Part shown: positions 18,647 through 29,097 of the stretch, in pieces
Position numbering within the stretch: the first letter of the stretch is position 1
How the letters are laid out: each line of letters starts with the position of its first letter
The notes under the pieces: model-generated
What the model was told of the DNA's origin: nothing
What the model saw: only the letters and a program-made list of their open reading frames with translations
Database searches by the model: none
Position numbers and translations under genes: made by a program
Source: Caulobacteraceae bacterium
GTDB taxonomy: Bacteria > Pseudomonadota > Alphaproteobacteria > Caulobacterales > Aquidulcibacteraceae
DNA: 64,000 nt
NCBI GenBank assembly: GCA_016703335.1
Contig: JADJCG010000006.1
Coordinates: 1-64,000 of the forward strand
Reading direction: 5' to 3'

Positions 18647-19267
18647 AAATCTTGCTCTGCTCCGGCGTCTGCGTGTCGAGCAGGCGCCACAGGTGCCAGG
18701 CGGCGGCGCTGCGCAAGGGCGCCCAGCGTTCGCCGTAGGCGCCCAGGGTCTTTGGGGTGAACTCGCGGCGGTAGAGTTTTTCGCGCCTTTGCGGACGCCG
18801 AGATCGTCGATCGGCAGTACGTCGGGGCGGCCGAGCGTGAACATGAGATACATCTCGACTGTCCAGCGGCCGACGCCGCGCGCGGCTGTGAGGCGTTCGA
18901 TGATTTCCTCGTTTGGCATGCGCGAAAGTTTGCGCGCTTCGGGGATGACACCGTCGATGCGCTTTTGCGCGACATCTTTGATCGCGGCGATCTTCTGGCG
19001 GGAAAGACCGGCGGAGCGCAGCAATTCCGGCGAGGCTTCGATCAGATCTTCGGGATCGGGATGATCTTTGTCTGGGAAGAGTGCGATCATGCGGCCGTGA
19101 ATGGTGCCGGCGGCTTTGCCGGAGAGCTGCTGGTAGACGACCGAGCGCACTAGCGAGCGATACGGGTCTTTCTTCTTTTCGAATGTCGTCGGGTAGGGCT
19201 CGTGGTTGGGGACGACACGGGCGAAGCGTTTGCAGACTTTGCTGAGATGCTCTTCCGCTTCGCCCAT
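18645..19267 (-). CDS. alkA: DNA-3-methyladenine glycosylase II (AlkA-like), one frameshift
   Basis: This is a base-excision repair glycosylase of about 207 residues. The helix-hairpin-helix and catalytic loop ARGVGRWTVEMYLMF and GRPDVLPIDDLGVRKG carry the catalytic Asp (PIDD). Also visible is SVVYQQLSGKAAGTIHGRM. At about 18785 an A-run is one base short (K-K-L-Y is lost). The repaired tail reads KLYRREFTPKTLGAYGERWA and HLWRLLDTQTP with a stop at 18645. It starts 1 base after the ubiA stop. Confidence 0.85.
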
Positions 19268-19268
19268 C

Positions 19269-20240
19269 TCACACTCCCAGCCACGGCCTTATGGTGCGCC
19301 AGATGGGTTCAGCTGCGAACGCCAGCAAGACGGCCGCCCCTATGATGGCGTTGAACTTGAACGCCGCAAGCGCCGTTTCCGGACGTTTGTCGTCGACGCC
19401 GGCGAGCATCGGCCAGATCATCAGCGCGCCAATGAGGCTGAGCGGGGCGGCGACCCAAAGCCCGGCGCCGGACATCGCGCCGGCGGCGGCCCAGAAGGCG
19501 AGCGCGAGGATGTAGAAGACGCTGGTCCATGTGCGCCATTTGTCGGCGAAGAGCCGCGCGGTGGAGCGGACACCGACGAGCGCGTCGTCCTCGCGATCTT
19601 GCAGCGCGTAGATGGTGTCGTAGGCGATGGTCCACATGATGCAGCCGGCGTAGAGCGCGAAGGCTTCCTGCGGGACGATGCCGGTTTCGTAGGTGGAGGC
19701 TGCGGCGCCGACGAGGGCGCCCCATGAAAAGACGATGCCGAGCCAAGCTTGCGGCCACCAGGTGATGCGCTTCATCAGCGGATAGAGCGCAACGAGCGGA
19801 ATGGCGATGAGCGAGACGATTTGCGCGAGCGGCGGCAGCATCAGCAACGCGATCAGACCGGCGGCGCATTGTGCGAAGAGCCACGCCCATGCGGCCTTTG
19901 TGGTCACTGCGCCGGAGGGCAGTGGGCGCAGGCGCGTGCGTTCGACTTGGGCGTCGATGTCGCGATCGAGGATGTCGTTATAGGTGCAGCCGGCGCCCCG
20001 CATGGCGATGGCGCCGAGAATGAAAGCTACGGCGAAGCGCGCGTCTTCCCAGTAAAAGCCGTAGCCGATGTTGGCGACGGCGAGGCCCATGAAGCAGGGC
20101 AGTAGCAACAATTGCCAACCGATTGGCCGATCGAGGCGCGACAGCTGCGCGAACGGTTTCCAACCGACGGGCAGTGCGTCGGTCCAATGTTGCTTCAACG
20201 CATCGGCAGGCTTGGATTCGCTCACATCGTCGTAATGCAA
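19269..20240 (-). CDS. ubiA: 4-hydroxybenzoate polyprenyltransferase
   Basis: This 323-residue integral membrane prenyltransferase of ubiquinone synthesis is intact. The first Asp-rich motif is NDILDRDIDAQVERTRLRPL and the second YDTIYALQDREDDALVGVRS. About eight membrane spans follow the soluble N-terminus (DRPIGWQLLLLPCF). It is followed directly by alkA. It attaches the polyprenyl tail to 4-hydroxybenzoate at the inner membrane. Confidence 0.93.
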   Translation of the reverse strand: MHYDDVSESKPADALKQHWTDALPVGWKPFAQLSRLDRPIGWQLLLLPCFMGLAVANIGYGFYWEDARFAVAFILGAIAMRGAGCTYNDILDRDIDAQVERTRLRPLPSGAVTTKAAWAWLFAQCAAGLIALLMLPPLAQIVSLIAIPLVALYPLMKRITWWPQAWLGIVFSWGALVGAAASTYETGIVPQEAFALYAGCIMWTIAYDTIYALQDREDDALVGVRSTARLFADKWRTWTSVFYILALAFWAAAGAMSGAGLWVAAPLSLIGALMIWPMLAGVDDKRPETALAAFKFNAIIGAAVLLAFAAEPIWRTIRPWLGV

Positions 20241-20546
20241 GCGGCTTTGACTTTACGCAAGGCGACACAAACGCTATGTGAGCCGCCTTCGGAGAAGCTG
20301 AATGAACACCCGCACGAAATAATACGGCGCCGCGAACGGTCGCCGTTGAGCTTTGAGGAGGCGCTAGCTGCCTCGGCTCCAAATCCCGAGACGGATTGCA
20401 GTTTTCGCAATCACTGGGAGACCTGTTCGCCGAGCCGTGTTGCGGGTGATTTTGCGTCTTCAGCGCTTCGCTTCCAGCACTTCGACCCCATTTCTCTATC
20501 GCGATGTCCCGCGTGCGCGCGGGCGCGATTCATCTTCGGTATTCAA
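20241..20546. other. Intergenic region between divergent ubiA and ABC exporter genes
   Basis: The 306 bases must hold both promoters. I see no gene with protein character: an open plus-strand frame runs through, but it lacks a start with a ribosome site and reads as atypical peptide. No clear operator or hairpin was recognised. Confidence 0.4.
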
Positions 20547-22363
20547 ATGAGCGACGCATACGATAACGACGACACACGCGAAGACGGCCAGCGCAAAGCG
20601 AGTTTGCGCCAAGTGGCCGGCTTTATGTGGAAACATTGGTCAAGCCAGCCAGGAAAGCTGGCCGCGGTCGCATTGCTGTTCGGCTTGGCGATTGTTGCTG
20701 ACCTTTCGATGCCGTTTGCATCGAAGGGTCTGGTGGATGCGCTGACGGCGGGGCCCTCTGCAAGCGGCCAAAGCGCGGCTGCGTTTGGCTATGGCGTGCT
20801 GATCTTCCTCGCGTTCGTGTTTTACATGTCGCGCAACACTGGCGTGCGCTTCCACATTCCGTTCGCTTCGAAAAACATGGAGCGGATCGTCACGGATGGT
20901 TTCCGCGACGTGCAGCGGTTTTCCGCGGATTGGCATGCTGACAACTTTGCTGGCGCAACGGTGCGGCGCGTGTCGCGGGCGATGAACGCTTACGACACGA
21001 TCTCGGACACGTTGGTGTGGTTCATGATCCCGGCGATCGGCGTGCTGATCGGCGTGACGGTGCTGACGTTCCTGCAATGGCCGGTCATCGGTATGTTCAC
21101 GGGCGTGACAATCCTGCTGTTTGTGGCGGTGGCGTATCTGTCGAGCCGCTTCTATGTGGCCGAACCGCTGAAGCGCTACATTAAGGCGGATACTGCGATT
21201 GGCGCGGCTTTGGCGGACGCCGTTGCGTCCGAACGCGACGGTGAAAGCCTTCGGCGCGGAAGCGCGTGAGCAGAAGCGATTCGATGGCGTCGTGCAGGCT
21301 TGGACGAAAGAAGCGAACGAGACGTGGTCGCGCTTCACCAATGCGTGGGTGATCCAGAATTTGCTTCTTTGGCTGTTGCAGGCAGGCCTACTTGGCTTGG
21401 TGCTGCTGGAGTGGAGCAAGGGCCGCGCGACGGCGGGTGACGCGGTGTTCGCGATCACCTCGTTCATGCTGGTGTCCGGCTATTTGCGGACGCTGGGCGA
21501 GAACGTGCAGAATTTGCAGAAGGGCATCGCCGATATCGAGGACGTGGTCGCTTACGCGGCCGAGAAGGCGGGCGTGGTCGATGCTGTCGATGCGCGCGCG
21601 TTTGCGCCGGGTGCGGGACGGATCGCGTTCGAGCATGTGTCGTTTGGCTACAAGAACGCCGCCGAGGCGCTCTACAATGATTTCTCGCTGGAGATCGCGG
21701 CGGGCGAGACGGTGGCGCTGGTCGGGCCGACAGGTTCGGGGAAATCGACGTTCGTGAAGCTGGTGCAGCGTCTCTATGACGTCGATGCGGGGCACATCCG
21801 CATTGATGGCCAGGACGTTCACGCGGTGACGCAGGCGAGCTTACGGCAGAGCATCGCGCTCGTGCCGCAGGATCCGGCCCTGTTTCACCGCACGCTGCGC
21901 GAGAACATCGCGTACGCGAAGCCTGGCGCTTCGATGGATGAGATCATCGCCGCCGCAAAACGCGCGCGGGCGCATGAGTTCATCGAGAAGCTTCCTCTCG
22001 GCTACGAGACCGAAGTGGGTGAGCGCGGCGTCAAGCTCTCGGGCGGCGAACGTCAGCGTGTGGCGTTGGCGCGGGCGTTCTTGGCGGACGCGCCGATCCT
22101 GATCCTTGATGAGGCGACGTCATCGCTGGATGTGGCGACCGAGCGCGAAGTGCAGGCGGCGATGGCGGAGTTGAAGCAGGGGCGCACGACGATTGTCATC
22201 GCGCACCGGCTCAGCACGATCCGTGAAGCCGATCGCATCTTGGTCTTCAACGAGGGCGCATCGTCGAGCAAGGCAAGCACGCTGAACTGATCACGCGCAC
22301 GGGCTTTATGCGAAGCTCAACGCGTTGAGCCGGGGAGATGTGCTGGCGGATGAGGCGGCCTAG
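20547..22363 (+). CDS. ABC exporter (fused permease/ATPase), at least three frameshifts
   Basis: This half-transporter of about 605 residues starts MSDAYDNDDTREDGQRKA. Six membrane helices are followed by an NBD: Walker A GPTGSGKSTFVKL, signature LSGGERQRVALARAF, Walker B ILILDEATSSLD and IAHRLSTI. One extra C at about 21227 breaks the frame (SNATVKAFGAEAREQKRFDG is the repaired joint). Near 22255 a missing G hides GRIVEQGKHAELITRTG, and a third shift near 22308 hides the tail YAKLNALSRGDVLADEAA, ending at 22363. The substrate is unknown; it resembles lipid/multidrug exporters. Confidence 0.8.
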
Positions 22364-22679
22364 GTGGCTACCGGGGCGTTCGCGAACACAGGTTGCAGGC
22401 GCCAACGCCGCTATCAGCGCGGCGCGCGAGCGTTGCCGGAGCGTCGACGCATCCTCGGGGCGGGCGGGCGTCTATAGTGCGGGGTCTTATCGTTGGTATC
22501 GCGCAACGACGTTGCGGGGGGTGCCAGAGCCGGCTTCACCCGGCGGACTGCGAACTCATTGATCTATGCCTACAACGACGCGGAAGCGGTGATCGTCGTG
22601 CTGACGCACGCCGGTGATTCCACGGACGACATGTCTTGGTCGCGCCGGGTGCATCGCGACATTGAGGCGGCATTGCGCT
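22364..22679. other. Spacer between convergent ABC exporter and gshA
   Basis: The 316 bases have no certain gene. A plus-strand frame at about 22530-22690 has some protein character (LIYAYNDAEAVIVVLTHAG) and could be the end of a small broken gene with a ParE/RelE-like flavour. No start or complete domain is visible, and the damaged sequence here prevents a call. Confidence 0.3.
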
Positions 22680-24046
22680 CTAGTATGCGCACGCCTCGAA
22701 CACGCGCTTACGTCGCCACCCCATTCGGTTTTGTAGCGTTCGATCAGGCGCTCGGCGGGCGTGACGCCGGTGGAGGCGATGTCGTCCAACTCGGTCAAGA
22801 AATGCGTCTCGTCCATGCCGGCATTGTCGACGCGTGCGCGTGCCTTGAGGCCTTGGCGCGCGATCGCGAGTGCGGCTTGGGCGATGTCTTGGGCTTTGTT
22901 GCCGCGGATCGGCGCGCGGAGCCCCATGACGGAGACGGCGCGGCGCAGGCTTTCGCGATCTTCCGCGGTCCAGCTTTTCACCAGCGACCACGCGGCTTCG
23001 AGCGCGGCGTCGTCATAATAGATGCCGGCCCAGAAGGCGGGCAGCGCGCAGAGGCGTGACCAAGGGCCTGCGTCGGCACCGCGCATTTCGAGGTACGTCT
23101 TCAAACGCACTTCGGGGAAGATCGTGGTGAGGTGGTCTTCCCAATCTTTCAGCGTCGGCAGTTCGCCCGGCAGAGCCGGCAGTTTGCCTTCCATGAATTT
23201 GCGGAAGCTTTGGCCGGAGGCGTCGATGTATTTGCCGTCGCGATAGACGAAGTACATCGGCACATCGAGCGCGTAGTCGGCGTAGCGCTCAAAGCCCATG
23301 CCGTCTTCGAACACGAACGGCAGCATGCCGGTGCGATCTGGATCGGTGTCGCTCCAGATGTGGCCGCGATAGGAGAGGAAGCCGTTCAAGCGCCCTTCCG
23401 CAAAGGGCGAGGCGGCGAAGAGCGCGGTGGCGATCGGTTGCAACGCGATGCCGACGCGGAATTTTTTGACCATGTCGGCTTCGGACGCGAAGTCGAGATT
23501 GGTTTGCACCGTACACGAGCGGAACATCATCTGGCGGCCGAGCCGGCCGACCTTCGCCATGTAGTCCCGCATAATCTTATAGCGGCCCTTCGGCATGATC
23601 GGGATGTCTTCAAGCGCCCAGAGCGGTTGGAAGCCGACGCCGAGGAAGGCGATGTTCATGTCGCCGCACACTTCGCGCAGTTGCGAGAGGTGTGAGCCGG
23701 TTTCGGCGCAGGTTTGGTGGAGATGCTCAAGCGGCGCGCCGGAGAGTTCGAACTGGCCGCCGGGTTCGAGTGAGATTGACGCCAAGCCTTGCTTCAGCGC
23801 GATGACGTTCTCGCCTTCGTACACGCGCTCCCAACCGAAGCGATCGGCGAGGCGGTTCAACAACGCGCCGATGCCGTTCTCGCCCTCGTAGGGGACCGGC
23901 TTCAGCGTATCGCGATAGAAGGCGAACTTCTCGTGTTCAGTGCCGATGCGCCAAGTCGAGCGGTCCGGGCGGGGACCTTTCTCCAAATGCGCGACAAGAT
24001 CATTGAACCCCGTGAGCACGGGAGACTTCTCAGTAACGTCGGCCAA
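22680..24046 (-). CDS. gshA: Glutamate-cysteine ligase (plant/alphaproteobacterial type), frameshift at 3' end
   Basis: This enzyme catalyses the first step of glutathione synthesis (about 455 residues). A TTG start at 24046 is chosen because GGGAGGAAAG lies 5 bases upstream. Key segments are RIGTEHEKFAFYRDTLKPVP, ISLEPGGQFELSGAPLEHLH, GVGFQPLWALEDIPIMPKGR and CTVQTNLDFASEADMVKKFR, all of the GCS2/plant GSH1 type. Near 22715 a one-base shift hides the ending RVFEACAY. It is downstream of rsmE in the same operon (65-base gap). Confidence 0.9.
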
Positions 24047-24111
24047 GCTTTCCTCCCGGGCGCAGGCTCTTATGGCGGGCATGTAAGGCTTCGACGGCCA
24101 ACCGCAAGCGG

Positions 24112-24879
24112 TTACGCCCGCCGCCAGTCGCCCCATACCGACTGGATGATGCTTAACGCTGCGATCACTGCGGTTTCGGCGCGCAAGATGCGCGGGCCGA
24201 GCGACACCGGGATGACATAGGTAAAGTTGCGCAGGAGGCGCCGCTCGTCCGGCGTGAAGCCGCCTTCGGGGCCGATGAGGAGTGCGAGTTTCTCACCTTT
24301 GGCTGCGGCTAGCGCTTCGCCGATGGGTTGTGCGCGGCCCGCCTCGCCGCCCCAGGCTTTGCCGTCTTCGTCGCCGCTCTCGTCGGCGTAGATCAGCGGA
24401 CGTGTTGTGTCCCAGCCGTCCAGCGCGCGCACGAGTGATACGGCGTCGAAAATTTCTGGCGCGTCGAAGCGTTCGGTTTGTTCGGCGGCTTCGCGGGCGA
24501 TGCTTTCGAGGCGATCGACGCGCACGGTTTCTGCGATGGTGCGTTGGGTAACGACAGGGCGGATGCGGCGCGCGCCAAGTTCGGTGGCTTTCTCAACGAT
24601 GAGGTCCGTCGCGTGGCGTTTCACCGGCGCGAAAAGCAAATCCAGATCTGGCGATGGCGTTGCCTCGCGTAGCAAAGATTCCAGCACCACGCGCATGCTG
24701 CGCTTTTCGCGCACGGTGACGCGCGCGCGCCATTCGCCGTCGCGCGCATTGAAGGGGCGGAGGATGCCGCCGACATCGAGGCGCAGCACCGTGCCGACAT
24801 GGCGCGCCTGTGCTTCGTCCAGCGCGATCTCGGCGCCGGTGCGCAAATCTTGATCTATCAACAGGCGCGGTTCTGGCAT
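24112..24879 (-). CDS. rsmE: 16S rRNA (uracil(1498)-N(3))-methyltransferase
   Basis: This is an intact 255-residue SPOUT methyltransferase. The SAM-binding knot shows LLIGPEGGFTPDERRLLR and VSLGPRILRAETAVIAAL. It also has KRHATDLIVEKATELGARRI and RTIAETVRVDRLESIAREAA. It methylates U1498 of 16S rRNA in the assembled 30S subunit. It precedes gshA, a common alphaproteobacterial pairing. Confidence 0.92.
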   Translation of the reverse strand: MPEPRLLIDQDLRTGAEIALDEAQARHVGTVLRLDVGGILRPFNARDGEWRARVTVREKRSMRVVLESLLREATPSPDLDLLFAPVKRHATDLIVEKATELGARRIRPVVTQRTIAETVRVDRLESIAREAAEQTERFDAPEIFDAVSLVRALDGWDTTRPLIYADESGDEDGKAWGGEAGRAQPIGEALAAAKGEKLALLIGPEGGFTPDERRLLRNFTYVIPVSLGPRILRAETAVIAALSIIQSVWGDWRRA

Positions 24880-24980
24880 TGCGTGTCCTTGCTGCCGCGC
24901 TCGCGTCCGGCGTGCAAGTCTTCCCCTTGACCTAAGCTCCGCCCTGGCGCTCCATCCCGCCGCTTTTGCGGAGGGGAAAG

Positions 24981-25634
24981 ATGGCCGACAAATTGCTCGT
25001 CCGGGCCGGCGACGTGATCGACGTGCAGCTGACCTCCGAGACGGTCGTCATCGAGGGCGCGGACCGGCGCCAGGTGGAGCCGGGGCACATCACCAACCGC
25101 ATGCGCCTGTTCGTGAAGCTGACGGACGGCGCCGAGCAGAAGTTCGATTTTGAAGATACTGAGCTTGGCGTGCGCGAGACGCAGCGTGTCGTGATCGTGC
25201 GCGGACAGGGCAAGGGCAAGCTCGATCGTGGGCCGTACAATATCGTGCTGTTCAATGTATCGAGCGGCGAGCGCGGTGAGTTTGAAGGCGGGTTGCGCAC
25301 GTTCCTCGGGCACACGCCGTTCTTTGGGCCGCTCTGGAAGGCGGCGGTGATCTCGCTTGGCGTCGCACTCGTGAGTTGGTTCGTTGCGACGTTCGTCGTT
25401 AATCCCGGTAGCAACGGCGGGATCAGCGGTTTGTGGCTTGGCATCATGTTCGGGTTCTTGTCGTACCCGGCGTGGTGGTGGCTCTGCCGCACCTGGGATC
25501 GGATCACCGAGCGTATGCGTTATCGGGCGGCGAAGAAGAAATTTCTGGCTGAGATGAGTGCGCGGGCGCTGGCTTACGCACCGGGTTCTCCGTCAGCCGA
25601 TCAGCCCGAGACCACGCAAGAAAGTCCGGCTTGA
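24981..25634 (+). CDS. Hypothetical membrane protein
   Basis: This 217-residue protein starts at the ATG after 'gaggggaaag'. The first ~110 residues are soluble and beta-rich (VIDVQLTSETVVIEGADRRQ). Then come two membrane helices (AAVISLGVALVSWFVATFVV and LWLGIMFGFLSYPAWWWLC) and a basic cytoplasmic tail with RYRAAKKKFLAEM. I do not recognise a family. It lies divergent to rsmE; a hairpin follows the stop. Confidence 0.5.
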   Translation: MADKLLVRAGDVIDVQLTSETVVIEGADRRQVEPGHITNRMRLFVKLTDGAEQKFDFEDTELGVRETQRVVIVRGQGKGKLDRGPYNIVLFNVSSGERGEFEGGLRTFLGHTPFFGPLWKAAVISLGVALVSWFVATFVVNPGSNGGISGLWLGIMFGFLSYPAWWWLCRTWDRITERMRYRAAKKKFLAEMSARALAYAPGSPSADQPETTQESPA

Positions 25635-25640
25635 AGAGGT

Positions 25641-25670
25641 GCAGCGACCGGCCCGGTGACCGATCGCTGC
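25641..25670. terminator. Hairpin between convergent genes
   Basis: Arms gcagcga and tcgctgc enclose an internal ccggcccggtgaccg stem-loop. It lies between the stops of the membrane protein and the porin-like gene and has no T-run. It may act as a bidirectional terminator. Confidence 0.35.
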
Positions 25671-25681
25671 GTGCTCCATCG

Positions 25682-26440
25682 TTACGGCGTGCCGAAGAAG
25701 TTTTCGACGACCGAACGCGGCGTGTTGCGGAAGCCAGCGCCGTCACGCTCTTTCAGCGTGCCGCCCCAGTTCCAGCGTGCGCCGATTGTGAAGCTGTCGG
25801 ATTCGACTGCGGTGCCGTCGACTTCCCAGTGCTGGAAGCTGGCGAGGAGTGAAATCGGCGTGCTGGAGAATTGGTATTCAGCATCGAGCGAGTAGTCGGT
25901 CGTGTCTGCGTCGCCGCCGATATTTTCCACATTACCGAAGCCGTAGCGGGCGCCGAGAACGAAGTTGTCGGTGACATAGTAATTGCCCCGCAGATCGATC
26001 TGCTCGTAGTCGAGTTCAGGGCTGATGATGCCTTCAGCGTCGCCCCAGATGGCGCTGGCGCCAAGCGTGAAGCGGCCGAAATCATATTGGCCTTCGACAC
26101 CCCAATGCGTCGCTTCCGGCGCGATGCCGCTATAGTCGAACTTCGAGTAACCAAAGAGGCCGCCAATGCGGGCTGCGCCGGCGTTGTAGAAGAGGTGACC
26201 GTTGACGCGGTAGCCGGTCTCGCTGTCGCCGCCGTCATCGACCGAGGCGATGTTGCCATCAATCTGCGCGCCGAAATTTTCGCCGAACGCAAACGCAGCG
26301 GCGCCCTCAATGGCAGTGGTGTCGTACTCAAAGTCATCGTTGGATGTGTAGCTGAGGCCGACATGGCCGGTTTGCGCCAGCGCCGGTGTTGCCGCGAAGG
26401 CGAGCGCCATCACGCTCAGAGTCGAGAGCTTCTTGATCAT
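25682..26440 (-). CDS. Porin-like outer membrane beta-barrel protein
   Basis: This 252-residue protein has a signal peptide (MIKKLSTLSVMALAFAATPALAQ; cleavage after ALA). The mature part consists of alternating amphipathic strands with aromatic ends (GHVGLSYTSNDDFEYDTTAI, TLGASAIWGDAEG, FVLGARYGFGNVE) and reads as a single barrel of about 12-14 strands. The C-terminus is SVVENFFGTP rather than a plain terminal Phe. Function is outer membrane passage or structure; the family is not resolved. The upstream frame is non-coding. Confidence 0.65.
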   Translation of the reverse strand: MIKKLSTLSVMALAFAATPALAQTGHVGLSYTSNDDFEYDTTAIEGAAAFAFGENFGAQIDGNIASVDDGGDSETGYRVNGHLFYNAGAARIGGLFGYSKFDYSGIAPEATHWGVEGQYDFGRFTLGASAIWGDAEGIISPELDYEQIDLRGNYYVTDNFVLGARYGFGNVENIGGDADTTDYSLDAEYQFSSTPISLLASFQHWEVDGTAVESDSFTIGARWNWGGTLKERDGAGFRNTPRSVVENFFGTP

Positions 26441-26676
26441 TCCGTGAGTTCCTCTTTTGCTCGAAAAGTGTCCCGCGCACTCGCCTGACTGGCTATAGAG
26501 CGTCGCGGCGGCGGCAAAGGCCAAGAACGAAGAAGCGGCGGAGCGAGGCGGCGGCGCCACATGTCGCGTGATGCACGTTTTGTTCGGCGGCGCAGCAGGC
26601 GAATGACCCGGTCGTGGCGCCTCGCTGCGGGTTTTCCTTTGCGAGCGGCGCGTCTCCGGTCAAATGTAGGGCCGAA

Positions 26677-27204
26677 ATGAACGTCCTCGACCATCCGCTC
26701 TTTACGGCGCGCCTGCGTCTAGAACCGGTGACGCCGGAAATGGCGGATGCCGCGCGTGTGGGTCCGAACGCATTTGCACACGTGATTGGCGCTGATGCGC
26801 CGGACGATTGGTGCGCTGCGAGCTTGGGGCTTGTTGCGCGCTCTATCTCTCACGTTGGCAATGCGCCTGCGCCGACGCGCGCGATCGCAATCCACCGCCA
26901 GGAAGGCGTCGTTATTGGCGATGTGCGGTTCGAACCGTCGACCCGCTCGCAGAGCGAGTTTGAGATTGGCTATGGCATCGCCCGCAGCCGCCGCCGTCAG
27001 GGCTATGCGGTTGAGGCGGTAAATGGAGTGATCGACTGGCTGTTCGAGGACGCAGGTGCGGAAACTGTCCTCGCGGGCTGCGACGCCGGGAACATTGCTT
27101 CAGTGAAAACCCTCCGCCGCCTCGGCTTCTGGCTCGACTCTAATCCAGGCCAGACCTTCTGGTGGGTGCTGGCGCCAGACCTCCGTCCGCAGCACCGCGC
27201 TTGA
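26677..27204 (+). CDS. GNAT family N-acetyltransferase (RimJ/RimL-like)
   Basis: This 175-residue protein starts MNVLDHPLFTARLRLEPVTP. The acetyl-CoA site is GYGIARSRRRQGYAVEAVNG, with the R/Q-x-x-G-x-A pattern, and ends NIASVKTLRRLGFW, the usual RimJ/RimL motif. The substrate is unknown. The gene is intact. Confidence 0.82.
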   Translation: MNVLDHPLFTARLRLEPVTPEMADAARVGPNAFAHVIGADAPDDWCAASLGLVARSISHVGNAPAPTRAIAIHRQEGVVIGDVRFEPSTRSQSEFEIGYGIARSRRRQGYAVEAVNGVIDWLFEDAGAETVLAGCDAGNIASVKTLRRLGFWLDSNPGQTFWWVLAPDLRPQHRA

Positions 27205-27302
27205 TGCGCTAGGGGACAGCGTGCTTGTCTTCACGATGAACCTTAGGCAAGGGTCGTGACCAATCGCGCGAGGGCGCAACTAGATAAGACGGAGCAGGGG
27301 GA

Positions 27303-29066
27303 ATGAGCACAACGGAAACCGCCGGTGGCGGCGGCGAGAAGACCTGGTTTGGGCATCCCCGGCCACTCGCACTTCTCTTCACGACCGAAGCTTGGGAGCG
27401 CTTCGGTTATTACGGCATGCGCGCGCTGCTGATCCTGTATCTGGTCCAGCACTTCGTTTTCGCCGATCGTGTCGCCAACGGCCTCTATGGCGCATTCACC
27501 TCACTCGTTTATCTCACCCCGCTGATCGGCGGCTTCATCGCCGACCGCTATCTCGGCAACAAGAATGCCGTGAAGCTCGGCGCAGTCTTGATGTCGGTCG
27601 GCTATCTCATGCTGGCCTTCACGGGCGGTGAGAAAGCCGATCCGTTCGTCACCATAAATGGCGCGCGCTACGAGATCGCCATCGACGACGCGGGCACACA
27701 GTACGTGGTCGACAACGGCCAGCAGCTGCGCATCCAAGGCAACGAGGATAGCTCGATCACGCTGGAAGGCGGCCAAGGCGCGCTCGCCAGCAACATTCCA
27801 GCGGCCAATTACAAGTTCGACGCTGAGCGCAATCCGCTGAACGTCATTCTGCTGTTCGTGTCGCTGGGCCTCGTCATCGTTGGCAATGGCTACTTCAAGC
27901 CGAACATTTCAACGATCGTCGGTGAGCTTTATTCGCAAACCGACCGCCGCCGCGATGCGGGCTTCACGATCTTCTACATGGGCATCAATTTGGGCTCGAT
28001 CTTCTCGCAGCTCCTGGCCCCGTGGATCGCCGTTACTTACGGTTACATGTGGGGCTTTGCGCTTGCAGGCTTCGGCATGCTTTTGGCGGCTATTCGCTTC
28101 CAGATCGCCAGTGGTTCGCTCAAGGATTACGGCAACCCGCCGGCTGATGCGCCAAAGCGCGGCTGGATTATCTTCATCTGCTCGCTGCTGGCGGTGCCGG
28201 TGATCTGGTTCCTCATGAACAATGCCATGGAAGCTGCTTCCATGGGCAGTTCAGAGGGCGACGCCGCTGGCGGCGTGGTCGGCTATATCCTGGCCCAGCC
28301 GCTGCTCGGCAAGATCATGTTCGGCGCCTACATCCTTGCCATGTTCGGCTTGCCGATCTGGGCGATGGCGGGTCTCGACAAGGAAGCGCGCTCCAAGCTC
28401 ATCGTGGCGGTGGTGCTCTGCTTCTTCTCGGTCGTCTTCTGGACGCTGTTTGAACAAGCCGGTTCGTCGCTAACGCTCTTCGCTGAGCGCAACACCGACC
28501 GTATGCTCGGCAGTTACGAGATGCCGGCTGGCCAGGCGCAAGCCTTCAATCCGGTCTTCATCGTGCTGATGGCGCCGCTGTTCAGTCTGATGTGGAATTG
28601 GCTCGGTAAGCGCAATCTCGAGCCGTCCGTGCCGTTCAAGTTCGTCATCGCTCTGGCGTTGGTGGGCATCGGCTTCTTGGCGTTGGTGTTCGGCGCGCAA
28701 TTCCACAACGAGGCTTTCCAAGTCGCGTTGTTCTGGTTGGCGCTGACCTACTTCATCCACTCGGTGGGTGAACTCTGCATCTCGCCGGTTGGTCTTTCTA
28801 TGATCACGAAGCTCTCGCCGCAGAAGATGGTCGGTCTCATGATGGGCGTGTGGTTCATGTCATCGGCGATGGCGCAATATGCCGGTGGCATCATTGCGCA
28901 ATTCGCTTCGACGGAGACTGTCGGTGGCCAAGTGCTCAACCCGGAAGTCTCGTTGAACAGCTATCTCAACGTCTTCCAGACCATCGGTATCGCGGGCCTG
29001 GTTTCGGCCGGCGTTCTGCTGCTGCTCGCGCCGTTCCTGCAAAAAGGCATGCAGGGCGTTCGCTAA
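27303..29066 (+). CDS. POT/PTR2 family proton-dependent oligopeptide transporter
   Basis: This MFS transporter of 587 residues takes up di- and tripeptides with protons. TTEAWERFGYYGMRALLILY holds the ExxERF motif. PTR2 signatures are GGFIADRYLGNKNAVKLGAV and GNGYFKPNISTIVGELY, followed by FYMGINLGSIFSQLLAPW. A beta-rich insertion at residues ~108-177 (VTINGARYEIAIDDAGTQYV and beyond) lies between two membrane helices and makes it longer than DtpA-type proteins. It is intact and ends before a strong terminator. Confidence 0.9.
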   Translation: MSTTETAGGGGEKTWFGHPRPLALLFTTEAWERFGYYGMRALLILYLVQHFVFADRVANGLYGAFTSLVYLTPLIGGFIADRYLGNKNAVKLGAVLMSVGYLMLAFTGGEKADPFVTINGARYEIAIDDAGTQYVVDNGQQLRIQGNEDSSITLEGGQGALASNIPAANYKFDAERNPLNVILLFVSLGLVIVGNGYFKPNISTIVGELYSQTDRRRDAGFTIFYMGINLGSIFSQLLAPWIAVTYGYMWGFALAGFGMLLAAIRFQIASGSLKDYGNPPADAPKRGWIIFICSLLAVPVIWFLMNNAMEAASMGSSEGDAAGGVVGYILAQPLLGKIMFGAYILAMFGLPIWAMAGLDKEARSKLIVAVVLCFFSVVFWTLFEQAGSSLTLFAERNTDRMLGSYEMPAGQAQAFNPVFIVLMAPLFSLMWNWLGKRNLEPSVPFKFVIALALVGIGFLALVFGAQFHNEAFQVALFWLALTYFIHSVGELCISPVGLSMITKLSPQKMVGLMMGVWFMSSAMAQYAGGIIAQFASTETVGGQVLNPEVSLNSYLNVFQTIGIAGLVSAGVLLLLAPFLQKGMQGVR

Positions 29067-29097
29067 GGCGAAAAAGAAAAGTCTAATGAAAACAAAT

